Positions 8,434-16,053 are shown, numbered from the stretch's first letter. The stretch is 36,247 nt of DNA from CAXXOK01 sp001604115 (GCA_034928535.1 JAYFOV010000040.1:1-36247), one strand, 5' to 3'. The notes: generated by a model from the letters alone, not told the origin. Made by a program: numbers and translations.

Positions 8434-8555
8434 CATGCAGGCAAACGCGGGTGTGTTTCGTTTGATGTGCAGGGGTCGCCCCCGCCCGCCGCCACGGCAT
8501 TTTGCGGGCAGCGACACACGGCTGCGGCTGTGATGAGGGAGCCGGGAGGGATTGG

Positions 8556-8651
8556 ATGGACGCAAAATGGACGGGCAACCTGACCGTTGCCCTGTGGGTG
8601 CTCATGGCAGTGGTCGTGACCCTGCTGCTGCGGTTTCAGATGATGCGGTGA
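8556..8651 (+). CDS. Putative 31-residue single-pass membrane protein
   Basis: A short reading frame with ATG 8556 and TGA 8649-8651, preceded by GGGAGGG (8544-8550) at ideal spacing. The product has a short polar N-terminus (MDAKWTGN), an uninterrupted hydrophobic stretch of about 17 residues (LTVALWVLMAVVVTLLL, residues 9-25) and a basic tail (RFQMMR). This matches the layout of small bacterial membrane proteins. No promoter is obvious in 8440-8540. Spurious coding is possible because GC-rich DNA readily encodes Val/Leu/Ala runs. Confidence 0.4.
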   Translation: MDAKWTGNLTVALWVLMAVVVTLLLRFQMMR

Positions 8652-9043
8652 GCCTGCGCCGCGCGCAGGCACGGCGGCACCATGGCCATGCAGCGCGCAG
8701 GCGATTGCCCCCGCGTGGCAGGCGGGTTGCGCCGCCCGGTGCAGGCGCCATGCGGCGGGGTTTGTGCCCCGCTGTTTCTTTTGCTATACTATGCAGGGCA
8801 GCGATCCGCCAACCCCTCCGCGCATCCCATACAAGGGTGCTGCTTTTGGGGGGGCGAGGGCTGGCACGCATGCACCCTGCCCGGCATGGGCGCAAACCTT
8901 TAGTGAACAGCGCCTTGCGCTGGTGCCGGTTGCGCCCGCCTGCCCGGTCAGTCGCCCATGCGCAACCATCCATGCCGCCGCCATTGCCGCGGTTAGGGCA
9001 ACCTTTGCGCTCCAGCCCCGCCCTGCCCGAAAGGAGCATTGCT
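8652..9043 (+). promoter_or_regulatory. Gene-free stretch with promoter and long leader of the radical SAM gene
   Basis: A promoter is visible: TTGTGC (8762-8767), 17-bp spacer, TATACT (8785-8790). The transcript would start near 8797, leaving a leader of about 245 nt before GTG 9044. The leader contains AGCGC-CTT-GCGCT (8909-8921) and a stem GGTTGCGC/GCGCAACC (8928-8935 with 8960-8967). No convincing short gene was found here. Confidence 0.5.
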
Positions 9044-9934
9044 GTGCCCGATGTACCCTTCAAGCGACTGCTGACCCCCGGCCGCAGTGACGAGCGGTAT
9101 TTTTTCCGCTCGGATTTTACGCTCAACCTGTACCACGGGTGCAACCATGGTTGCGCCTATTGTGATACCCGCAGCGTGTGCTACGGCATTGCCAATTTTG
9201 ATCAGGTGCGCGTCAAGGCGGGGGCGCTGCCCGCGCTGGATGCGGAGCTGCGCGGCAAGAAGCGCGCTGGGGTGGTGAGCATGGGCGCGGCCACTGATGC
9301 ATACAACGCGCTGGAGGCAAAGCTGCAGGTCACGCGCGGCGCATTGCAGCTGCTGCTGCGCTACGGTTTTGGCGTTGTCATGGCCACCAAGAGTGCCCTG
9401 ATCGCGCGGGATGCGGATGTGCTGGCAGCCATCGCGCGGCAGCGCTATAGCTGCATCGCCTTCAGCATCACCACGGCGGATGCCGCGCTGGCCGCCCTGC
9501 TGGAGCCCGGCGCGCCGCCCCCTGCCGAGCGCTTTGCCGCCATGGGCGCACTGGCACAGGCGGGCGTGCCCACCGGGCTGTGGCTCAACCCCATGCTGCC
9601 CTTCCTGACCGACACACGGGAGAACATCCACGCGCTGCTGGAGAGCACCGCCGCCGCAGGCGGGCGCTTTGCCATCTGCCATTTTGGCGTGACGCTGCGC
9701 GAAGGCGACCGGGAGTATTTTTACCAGACGCTGGAGCGCCACCCAAGCTTGGCGGGCGTAAAGGCGAAGTACGTGAACGCCTTTGGGCTGGCCTATATGT
9801 GCCCTTCCCCGCACGCGGAGGCGCTTGCCGCATACTTTGCGCAGGAGTGCCGGCGGCTTGGCCTGCTGGACAGCTTTCCGGCGCTCAATGCCGCGCTGGC
9901 CACCGTGGAGCCGCAGCAAATGCGCCTGCTTTGA
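9044..9934 (+). CDS. SPL-family radical SAM protein
   Basis: 296-residue radical SAM enzyme that binds a 4Fe-4S cluster and cleaves S-adenosylmethionine. The block LNLYHGCNHGCAYCDTRSVCYGI carries the CX3CX2C cluster motif at Cys33, Cys37 and Cys40, and the wording matches the spore-photoproduct-lyase-like (Rv2578c-like) subfamily. MGAATDAYNALE, the ATKSALIARD strand and GLWLNPMLPFLTDT match later barrel elements of this subfamily. It is too short and differs too much to be called the genuine spore photoproduct lyase. Start GTG 9044 has AAGGAG 7 nt upstream; the frame is open further upstream but without family similarity. It is transcribed from the promoter at 8762-8790. Substrate unknown. 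Confidence 0.88.
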   Translation: MPDVPFKRLLTPGRSDERYFFRSDFTLNLYHGCNHGCAYCDTRSVCYGIANFDQVRVKAGALPALDAELRGKKRAGVVSMGAATDAYNALEAKLQVTRGALQLLLRYGFGVVMATKSALIARDADVLAAIARQRYSCIAFSITTADAALAALLEPGAPPPAERFAAMGALAQAGVPTGLWLNPMLPFLTDTRENIHALLESTAAAGGRFAICHFGVTLREGDREYFYQTLERHPSLAGVKAKYVNAFGLAYMCPSPHAEALAAYFAQECRRLGLLDSFPALNAALATVEPQQMRLL

Positions 9935-10134
9935 CCGGCGCGGGGTGCTCCCCGCCGCTGCCGCCATATACACCGGCCCACGCAGCCACCGCTGCCTTGC
10001 GCCGCCCGTCGATCACCCGTCAAGGCACATTACACGCGGCTGCGGCATGGTACCCTGCGCCGCGCGGGCGGTTTGGGGCGGAAGCGCCCGTGCCCGGATA
10101 CCCGTACGCCACCCCACGCAAAGGAGCGACCCGC

Positions 10135-11445
10135 ATGTTTGCCAACATCCCCAGGCGCGCAGTGCCAGCCACACGCGCAGGCGCCACGCCCTGCCCTGCC
10201 CTGCGCGCGCATGCCCTGTACCGTGCCGTGGCACTGGCTTTGGCGCTGTCCCTGCTGCTGCCCGGCACGCCGCGCGCCATGGCCGCCGCGCCGCCTCAAA
10301 CCCGCGCCGCCCTGCACGCCACCCTCCAGCAAAAGCTGGATGCGGCCTTTGCCCGCTACAAAACGCTGGGCGCGGTGGTGTGCGTGATCGAAAACGGCGC
10401 AGTCACCGATACCTTCACCTACGGGTCCATCGCCCCGGACGGCGCGCCCATGACGGCGGATACGCTCTTTCGCGTGGGCTCCATCAGCAAGATGGTCACC
10501 GCCGTTGGAGTGATGCAGCTGGTGGAGCGCGGTACGCTGGCGCTGGATGGCGATGTGGGTGCGGTGCTGGGCATCCCCCTGCGCAATCCGCAATACCCGG
10601 ACATCCCCATCACCCTGCGCCAGCTCATGAGCCACAGCGCAGGCCTTCGGGATAGCGGCCACTACACCATTGCCCTGCGCGGGGAGGCGCGGCCATTGGC
10701 CGAGCTGTTTGCCCAGCCGCAGGTACGTTACCTGTTCCACCCCGGCGCTGCGCCCGGCAGCCGCACGGAGTACAGCAATTTTGGCGGCGGTTTGCTGGGC
10801 AGCGTGCTGGAGGCGGCTACCGGGCAAACCGTGGATGCCTACATGGCCGCTAACGTCTTTGCCCCGCTTGGCATAACCGCCGCCTACCAAAGCGGCGCGC
10901 TGCCCGCGGGGGTCACGGTATCGGATATGTACATCATGCCCGGGCGCAGGCGCGCCGCCACCGTATGGGATGATCCCGCGCCCAGCGCCGCGCCCGATGC
11001 CCAGCGCGACTATACCCTGACGGCAGGCAAGCTGATCCTTTCTGCGCCGGACCTGTGCAAGCTGCTCATCGCCCTGTGCGATGGCGGGGTGTATGGGCAA
11101 ACGCGTGTGCTCACGGAGCAGAGCGCCGCCGCCATGCGCACAGTGCCAAACGGCGAGGGCGTGGCGGCAGGCAGCACAGGTTTTGGGCTGAGCATGAATG
11201 TGCTTAGCGGGCTGGTGCCCGGGCACACGCTGTACGGGCACGGCGGCAAGGCCAACGGCATGCTGTGCGCCGCCTATTTTGACCCCGGCGACCGTACCGG
11301 GGTCGTGATGCTGACCAACGGCTGCAACAACCGCCCCACGGAGCAAAACGTGGGCAAGTTAAGCCTGCTGGTGCTGCGCACGATCTATGCCGATTGGCTG
11401 GATCAACTGCATCAGTTTGCGGATCCGTGGCTGGTTGGGGAATAA
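10135..11445 (+). CDS. Exported serine hydrolase, beta-lactamase/class C (penicillin-binding-protein-like) family
   Basis: 436-residue secreted or membrane-tethered hydrolase. The N-terminus has a long basic region, then a hydrophobic core (about residues 31-42) and a likely signal peptidase site near AMA-A (48-51). The three catalytic motifs of the beta-lactamase/D-Ala-D-Ala carboxypeptidase fold are present: Ser116-Ile-Ser-Lys119 (nucleophile and base), Tyr213-Ser-Asn215, and His369-Gly-Gly371 (KTG-equivalent). TLRQLMSHSAGL, LGSVLEAATGQ and the C-terminal VVMLTNG are also typical. ATG 10135 follows AAGGAG. The family includes esterases, D-aminopeptidases and PBP4-like peptidases, so resistance should not be assumed. 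A hairpin at 9940-9955 separates it from the radical SAM gene, and no clear promoter was found. Confidence 0.92.
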   Translation: MFANIPRRAVPATRAGATPCPALRAHALYRAVALALALSLLLPGTPRAMAAAPPQTRAALHATLQQKLDAAFARYKTLGAVVCVIENGAVTDTFTYGSIAPDGAPMTADTLFRVGSISKMVTAVGVMQLVERGTLALDGDVGAVLGIPLRNPQYPDIPITLRQLMSHSAGLRDSGHYTIALRGEARPLAELFAQPQVRYLFHPGAAPGSRTEYSNFGGGLLGSVLEAATGQTVDAYMAANVFAPLGITAAYQSGALPAGVTVSDMYIMPGRRRAATVWDDPAPSAAPDAQRDYTLTAGKLILSAPDLCKLLIALCDGGVYGQTRVLTEQSAAAMRTVPNGEGVAAGSTGFGLSMNVLSGLVPGHTLYGHGGKANGMLCAAYFDPGDRTGVVMLTNGCNNRPTEQNVGKLSLLVLRTIYADWLDQLHQFADPWLVGE

Positions 11446-11487
11446 AGCGGCGCCGGGCGCAGCGGCACGGCAGGGGCAAATGTATAC

Positions 11488-11532
11488 AAAAAAGCCAAGC
11501 GCGCAGCGATGTCAATCGCTGCGCGCTTGGCT
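11488..11532 (-). terminator. Hairpin with minus-strand T-run (end of the AraC-type transcript)
   Basis: A perfect 17-bp stem pairs 11493-11509 with 11516-11532, loop TGTCAA. The A-run 11488-11493 becomes a T-run on the minus strand, so it best terminates leftward transcription from the AraC-type gene about 210 nt upstream. On the plus strand the stem follows the serine hydrolase but lacks a T-run. Confidence 0.75.
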
Positions 11533-11559
11533 CAGTCTGTCAAAAATCTCCACCGCAGC

Positions 11560-11608
11560 GGTCAAGGGGCAACGGGCATGCCCCATGCGGGGGTAGGGGC
11601 GGAAACTT
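11560..11608 (+). repeat. Diverged copy of the dispersed two-hairpin repeat core
   Basis: Begins GGTCAAGGGGC and continues with GCCCCATGCGGGGGTAGGGGC then GGAAACTT. The order (GGTCAAGGG, complementary CCC.TG, GGGGT, GGGGC) matches the core found at 15750, 18640, 18825 (inverted) and 36074. It is preceded by CCACCGCAGCGG, as in the 15731 copy (CCGCCGCAGCGG). The rest of 11446-11743 holds the terminator above and nothing else recognisable. Confidence 0.5.
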
Positions 11609-11743
11609 AAAACCGTGCAGCGCTTGCAGCTAAACGGGTGGGAAGCCACAGGACTACGCCGCGAGCCGAACGGTGCAGGGCACAGGCCATTAACGCGCTG
11701 CATGCTTGGCGGTTTACCCCATAAGGGCGTTGTGCGCGGCGGG

Positions 11744-12631
11744 TCAGTCCCGGCCGCTTGCGCCCACATGCTTCAAGTAGGCAGTAGGGCTCATGCCCAC
11801 CACATGTTTGAACTGCTTGCTGAAATGGTAAGGATCGGGCATGCCGATCTCCACACCTGTCTGCTTCACGTTCAGGCCGCCGCGCAGCAGCGTCTTGGCG
11901 CGCTCCATTTTCAGGAATTGCAGGTAGGCCAGCGGCGGGATGCCAAGCTCCGCCGAAAAACGCTTGCGGAATGTTTCCACCGGCATGCGGCTGATGGCCG
12001 CCATATCCGCCAGGGAGAAACTGTCCTTATACTGGCAGGCGCGCAACGTATCCACCACACGGGCGATTTCGTGGCTCAGCGTCGCGCTCATGGCCACGCT
12101 CTGGCCGCTGTGCGCAGCCAGCAGCCCCCACAGCAGCTGCCCCAGCTGGTAGCTGGCATCCCCCGTGCCGGTATGGCGCACCAGCACCTGCACGATCTGC
12201 CGGGACAGCAGCACCTGCGAGGGCAATGTGCCCTGCTTGGCAGGCACATCGCTCAGGGCATTCATCTGGCGCAGGAAATCGGAGCTCAACGGGCCGTCGA
12301 TGGTCAGCCAGAGCACACGCGCATCCTTGGCGTTTTTCAGGCCGCATCCGTCCATCCCCGGGGGGATGACCACGCACTCGCCCTTGCCCAGCTCAAATTC
12401 ATCTTCCTTGCTTTGGAACACCGCGCCGCCTTCGTCGATGATCATCCACAGCCACTTGTCGCAGGTATAAAGGCGGTAGTTTTGCTGCTGCAAAATCGCG
12501 CTGCCCGCGCTGTGGATCCAAACGCCGCTGCGCTCCACCAGCGCGGCAGGATCATGCGTGCCCTGCACAAAAACACCAGGATCACCACCATCAATCACTG
12601 GCGGTTTGGGGATAAACTGTACGTAGGACAC
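11744..12631 (-). CDS. AraC-family transcriptional regulator
   Basis: 295-residue DNA-binding regulator. The N-terminal ~150 residues form a predicted cupin-like sensing domain (YRLYTCDKWLWMIIDEGGAVFQ...GECVVIPPG). The C-terminal ~100 residues carry two helix-turn-helix motifs of the AraC family: FSLADMAAISRMPVETFRKRFSAELGIPPLAYL and KQTGVEIGMPDPYHFSKQFKHVVGMSPTAYLKH. The start is GTG (12631-12629, minus) with GAGGAAG upstream. It is read from a near-consensus promoter (12758-12730). No sugar-utilisation or transport operon adjoins it, so its targets are unknown; autoregulation or control of the upstream gene-poor region is possible. Confidence 0.92.
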   Translation of the reverse strand: MSYVQFIPKPPVIDGGDPGVFVQGTHDPAALVERSGVWIHSAGSAILQQQNYRLYTCDKWLWMIIDEGGAVFQSKEDEFELGKGECVVIPPGMDGCGLKNAKDARVLWLTIDGPLSSDFLRQMNALSDVPAKQGTLPSQVLLSRQIVQVLVRHTGTGDASYQLGQLLWGLLAAHSGQSVAMSATLSHEIARVVDTLRACQYKDSFSLADMAAISRMPVETFRKRFSAELGIPPLAYLQFLKMERAKTLLRGGLNVKQTGVEIGMPDPYHFSKQFKHVVGMSPTAYLKHVGASGRD

Positions 12632-12729
12632 GCCGCTTCCTCACTTTCAATCGGTCAAAATTGCGCCCATGAAGGGTCGCATGCACATTCCGTCCTCCTA
12701 TGGCAGGGACAAAACTGGAAAGCATGAAT

Positions 12730-12758
12730 AGTATACTGTTCCATATGTCGCTTGTCAA
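12730..12758 (-). promoter_or_regulatory. Promoter of the AraC-type regulator gene
   Basis: Minus strand: perfect -35 TTGACA (12758-12753), 17-bp spacer, -10 TATACT (12735-12730). The leader to the GTG start is about 90 nt. Confidence 0.85.
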
Positions 12759-13637
12759 TCACTGGATGAACTTGAACACGTGTTTAGCATCCGTTTTTTA
12801 CAAATTGGAAATCGTTTCTTGTACGTTGCAAAGCATTGCAATGCAACATTTGTTGAATCATCAATGAAAATGTTCCTCTTAACTGGTCAAAAAGGAAGCT
12901 CTTTCTTACATTTTTGGCAGCAACGCGGGGTGATGCATGTTTCATTCATCGCCATGGGTCGGCAGCCGTCGCAAGCGCGACCCGCCATCCACTGGCACAG
13001 CAGGTTGGCAAAGCCCTTACAGTGACCTGGCCGCAGGCCCTTCCGCCGCTTTGCTTCCCATGCAGGGCGTGGCTGCGCATCCGCCATACCGGGGCGTGCA
13101 GCGCCCCGGTATGAGCCGTACCCGGCGCGGGGCATGCCGTGCGCCGGGTACGCAACGCCTTGCCAGGCATGGCTTTGTCACAGCATGTGCCTGCATGGGG
13201 TCACGGGCGATGCACAGAATTTCCAAGTTATTCGCAAATTGCATGTTTATGCGTCAATGCTGGTATGCCTGTGTATTCGATAGGGATTGCCTTCGCCTCC
13301 CAAAACCGTGGAACACTTTCCATGTAAAGGTTGGTGGAAATTTGGGAAAGCCGGACATTCGGGTTGTAATGCATAAAACAGCGAAACCTTCGCTTGGCAG
13401 CGTTCTCCTTGCGCGTATACCACGCTTGCGCAAAACGGCCGCTGCCACGGGGATGCTCCCAGCGGCAAGGCAGGGCATGCGCTTCTTGCCCACGCTTCCC
13501 GTACCCCTGAGCGCCCGCTCGCCATGCGTGGTGCTCAGCTTTGGCGCTTGGCATGCCACGTAGGCTGCCCCTTGCGCTCATGTCCGCGCTCTGGTCTTTG
13601 ACCCCGGACACTTCACGCCCCCGCGCCCTCGCCCACG
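12759..13637. other. Gene-poor region of lower GC with palindromes and hairpins
   Basis: No reading frame here shows a recognisable protein or a good start site. Part of it (about 12760-12930 and 13210-13400) is visibly more AT-rich than the neighbours. It holds a perfect 12-bp palindrome GCATTGCAATGC (12833-12844) within a GTTGCA/TGCAAC arm pair (12825-12830 with 12842-12847). It also holds two consecutive hairpins: 13085-13096 with 13102-13113 (12 bp), and 13118-13128 with 13141-13151 (11 bp). It may be a decayed gene, a regulatory region for the AraC-type protein or an RNA gene; none can be shown. Confidence 0.4.
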
Positions 13638-13675
13638 TAAAAGCCCCCGCAAAGGCACGCAGCCGTTGCGGGGGC
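13638..13675 (-). terminator. Rho-independent terminator after phosphoglucomutase
   Basis: On the minus strand a 10-bp stem GCCCCCGCAA/TTGCGGGGGC (13675-13666 with 13652-13643) is followed by TTTTA (13642-13638). It lies about 130 nt beyond the stop codon of the phosphoglucomutase gene. Confidence 0.75.
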
Positions 13676-13802
13676 GGTGTTCGTGATGGCCAGGGTCAGG
13701 TCGCCGGCGCAATGCGCAGTCGGAGAGTCGCCCGCGCACCGCACATCCTGCCTGCTGCCGGGGGCGGCTTTGGCCGCGCCGGGGAACGCCGGGGGCTGTG
13801 CG

Positions 13803-15524
13803 TCACGAGCCCAGCATAGCCTGCGCATCCGCGGTCATGGAGGCCAGCAGCGCTTCCGCCTCCGCCTTGATGGGGTGGTTCACATTCACATACAGCTTGA
13901 TTTTCGGCTCGGTGCCGCTGGGGCGCACGCACACAAAGTGCCCGCCCTCCATGGCAAAATAGAGCACATCGCTGGGTGGGTAGGCCAGTTTTTCTACCGC
14001 GCCGGTGGCCAGCGTGGTCTGGGTGCCCGCCAGAATATCCAGCACCGCCTGTACCTGTACGCCGCCGATCTGCCTGGGCGGCTCTCGGCGGATGCGCGCC
14101 ATGGCCTCGCCCATCAGGCGCAGGCCGTCCACGCCAGGCATGGTGGTGCTGGCGACGTTTTCCAGATAGTAGCCGTAGGTTTCAAAGATCTCCTGCATCA
14201 CATCGGCCAGGGTCTTGCCCTTCGCCTTATAATAGGCGGCGGCTTCGGCGATGAGCAGGCTGGCGTTCACGCCGTCCTTATCGCGCACAAAGGTGCTGGA
14301 CAGGTAGCCATAACTTTCCTCAAAGCCAAAGAGGAAGGTGTGGCTGCCGGTATCCTCAAACTGCTGGATTTTTTCGCCGATGAATTTGAAGCCCGTGAGC
14401 GTATCAAACAGCGCCACGCCGTGCGCATCGCAGATAGGCTTGGCCAGCTGTGTGCTCACGATGGACTTGACCACCGCGCCGTTGGCGGGCAGTGTGCCGT
14501 TGGCCTTCTTGGTGGAGAGGATGTAGTACATCATCAGGCAGCCGATCTGGTTGCCTGTGAGCAGGCGAAACGCCCCGCTGCGCTCGCGTACCGCAACGCC
14601 CAGGCGGTCGCAATCCGGATCGGTGGCAAAGCACACCTCCGCGCCCACCGCATCCGCCAGCTTGATGGCCAGCGTGAACGCGCCCGGATCCTCCGGGTTG
14701 GGCACTTTGATGGTGCTGAAGTCCGGATCGGGCAGCTCCTGCTCCGCCACCACGCTCACCGAGGTGATGCCGATTTCCCGCAGGATGCGGCGCACCGGCA
14801 CATTGCCGCTGCCATGCAGCGGCGTATAGACGATCTTGAGCGTCTTGCCCTCCTGCCGCACCACGTCCGGGTTGATGGAGAGGGTTTTCACGCGGCGGAT
14901 GTACTCATCATCCACATCCGCATCGCCGATGATGCTCAGCAGCCCTTTGGCCGTGGCTTCGGCCTGCGTGATGCGTTTGGCGTCGGCAATGCCCAGCGCG
15001 GCGATGGCGGCGGTCACGGCCTCGGCGGTTTCCGGGCCAATCTGCGCTCCGTCGGGGCCATAGACCTTATAGCCGTTGTACTGCGGGGGGTTGTGGCTGG
15101 CGGTGATCACCACGCCCGCATCTGCATGCAGGTAACGCATCCCGAAGGACAGCAGCGCCACCGGGCGCAGCGCGTCAAACAGTTTGGCATGGATGCCGTT
15201 GGCCGCCAGCACCAGCGCGGTTTCCATGGCGAATTCCGGGCTCATGCGGCGGCTGTCATACGCGATGATCACCGAAGGTTTGGCCGTTTGGGCGCACAAA
15301 TAATTAGCAAGCCCCTGCGTGGCGCGGCGCACGGTATAGACATTCATCCGGTTGGTGCCCATGCCCAGCACCCCGCGCATGCCCGCGGTGCCAAAGCTCA
15401 GGTCGGTATAGAAACGATCCTCGATCTCCTTGGGGTCACCCTGAATGGCGGTGAGCTCGGCGATGGTATCGGCATCCTGTGCAAGGGTCTGGAACCAACC
15501 CTGATAGGCCTCTTGGTAGCTCAT
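13803..15524 (-). CDS. pgcA: Phospho-sugar mutase (alpha-phosphoglucomutase, PgcA type)
   Basis: 573-residue cytoplasmic enzyme of the alpha-D-phosphohexomutase family that interconverts glucose-6-phosphate and glucose-1-phosphate, feeding UDP-glucose and envelope polymer or glycogen synthesis. All four family signatures are visible: the phosphoserine loop TASHNP (Ser143), the Mg-binding loop DPDCDR (Asp302, Asp304, Asp306), the sugar-binding GFEESYGY, and the C-terminal phosphate-binding RPSGTEPKIKLY. FGTAGMRGVLG near residues 44-54 and the length match Firmicutes PgcA (about 580 residues). The ATG at 15524 (minus) follows AAAGGAG. The promoter at 15633-15605 and terminator at 13675-13638 make it a single-gene unit. 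Phosphomannomutase activity cannot be excluded. Confidence 0.95.
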   Translation of the reverse strand: MSYQEAYQGWFQTLAQDADTIAELTAIQGDPKEIEDRFYTDLSFGTAGMRGVLGMGTNRMNVYTVRRATQGLANYLCAQTAKPSVIIAYDSRRMSPEFAMETALVLAANGIHAKLFDALRPVALLSFGMRYLHADAGVVITASHNPPQYNGYKVYGPDGAQIGPETAEAVTAAIAALGIADAKRITQAEATAKGLLSIIGDADVDDEYIRRVKTLSINPDVVRQEGKTLKIVYTPLHGSGNVPVRRILREIGITSVSVVAEQELPDPDFSTIKVPNPEDPGAFTLAIKLADAVGAEVCFATDPDCDRLGVAVRERSGAFRLLTGNQIGCLMMYYILSTKKANGTLPANGAVVKSIVSTQLAKPICDAHGVALFDTLTGFKFIGEKIQQFEDTGSHTFLFGFEESYGYLSSTFVRDKDGVNASLLIAEAAAYYKAKGKTLADVMQEIFETYGYYLENVASTTMPGVDGLRLMGEAMARIRREPPRQIGGVQVQAVLDILAGTQTTLATGAVEKLAYPPSDVLYFAMEGGHFVCVRPSGTEPKIKLYVNVNHPIKAEAEALLASMTADAQAMLGS

Positions 15525-15604
15525 CGAAAGGCTCCTTTCCGTGGCTGGTATTTTGATGGCGAAAAATGGCGGCGGGCTGTGACCCGCCGGGTGGTTGTAT
15601 GGGT

Positions 15605-15633
15605 ATTATAGCTTTTTTCGCGGGGGTTGTAAA
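15605..15633 (-). promoter_or_regulatory. Promoter of pgcA
   Basis: Minus strand: TTTACA (15633-15628), 17-bp spacer with an A-run, consensus TATAAT (15610-15605). Leader about 75 nt. Confidence 0.85.
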
Positions 15634-15659
15634 CGGGGGTACAGGGGGAGGTGATTTTG

Positions 15660-15908
15660 GTGAAAACACAAGGCACGCACAAGGAAAACCCCGCACGAAC
15701 AGTCAAGTGGGTCAGAATGTCAAAGAACCTCCGCCGCAGCGGCAAAGGGTCAAGGGCGAGGCCCTTGCGGGGTTTGGGGCAGCGCCCCAAAGCCTCATGC
15801 CGCAGCAAATTACGAAAGCGAGCGAACAGCCCGCAGGGCTATGAGGCGAGCGGTGGTGGTACATTGCAAAGATTCTTTGACCCTCTGGAATCCGCATGTC
15901 TGTTTTAA
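15660..15908 (+). CDS. Doubtful 82-residue basic ORF running into the dispersed repeat
   Basis: GTG 15660 is preceded by a textbook ribosome binding site GGAGGTGA (15647-15654). The first ~20 codons are unique. From about 15720 the frame runs through the 161-bp repeat, giving an Arg/Ser/Gly-rich low-complexity product that ends in TAA at 15906-15908. No promoter was recognised. Most likely this is either the truncated 5' end of a gene interrupted by the repeat or a fortuitous frame; a genuine small protein is less likely. A strong terminator follows at 15933. Confidence 0.2.
   Translation: MKTQGTHKENPARTVKWVRMSKNLRRSGKGSRARPLRGLGQRPKASCRSKLRKRANSPQGYEASGGGTLQRFFDPLESACLF
15720..15880 (+). 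repeat. Dispersed hairpin-rich repeat, copy A (MITE-like)
   Basis: 161-bp element bounded by perfect 8-bp terminal inverted repeats, TCAAAGAA (15720-15727) and TTCTTTGA (15873-15880). Inside are hairpin 1 CAAGGGC/GCCCTTG (15751-15757 with 15761-15767), hairpin 2 TTTGGGGC/GCCCCAAA (15773-15780 with 15784-15791), and a stem GCCTCAT/ATGAGGC (15792-15798 with 15841-15847) enclosing AGCCC/GGGCT (15828-15840). A clearly homologous inverted copy lies at 18698-18853. No target-site duplication is obvious. Confidence 0.8.
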
Positions 15909-15932
15909 GACATGGGTTCTTTGGCAGCCTGT

Positions 15933-15967
15933 GGTCAGGCGCGGTAACTTTCCGCGCCTGACCTTTT
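15933..15967 (+). terminator. Rho-independent terminator immediately upstream of the mnmG promoter
   Basis: Perfect 12-bp stem GGTCAGGCGCGG/CCGCGCCTGACC (15933-15944 with 15952-15963), 7-nt loop, then TTTT (15964-15967). It faces rightward and precedes the mnmG -35 box by 2 nt. The only rightward candidate before it is the repeat/short ORF at 15660-15908. An upstream hairpin CATGTCT/AGACATG (15895-15901 with 15908-15914) lies between them. Confidence 0.8.
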
Positions 15968-15969
15968 CC

Positions 15970-15998
15970 TTGCACCGCCCACCCAAATAGCGTACAAT
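15970..15998 (+). promoter_or_regulatory. Promoter of mnmG
   Basis: TTGCAC (15970-15975), 17-bp spacer, TACAAT (15993-15998). Leader about 50 nt to ATG 16054. Confidence 0.75.
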
Positions 15999-16053
15999 AC
16001 CCCTGCGCCGGTTTTCCGGCCACACTTGAACCCAAAGGTGGAATGCGCCAACC

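Noticed and set aside
9940..9955. Terminator after the radical SAM gene
   Set aside because: Only a 6-bp GC hairpin with no T-run.
10135..11445. Beta-lactamase antibiotic-resistance gene
   Set aside because: The SxxK/YxN/HGG set defines a broad serine hydrolase family; sequence does not support a true class C beta-lactamase.
12937..13563. 208-codon plus-strand frame in the gene-poor region
   Set aside because: No ribosome binding site, no known motif, Arg/Ala/Pro-rich composition, and it runs through two perfect hairpins.
13228..13611. 127-codon minus-strand frame in the gene-poor region
   Set aside because: No promoter, no good ribosome binding site and no recognisable domain; overlaps other equally weak frames.
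13677..15611. Long plus-strand open frame of about 640 codons opposite pgcA
   Set aside because: Antisense to a gene with all PgcA motifs; the product is His/Gly/Ala-rich with no family resemblance and the frame stays open only because of GC bias.
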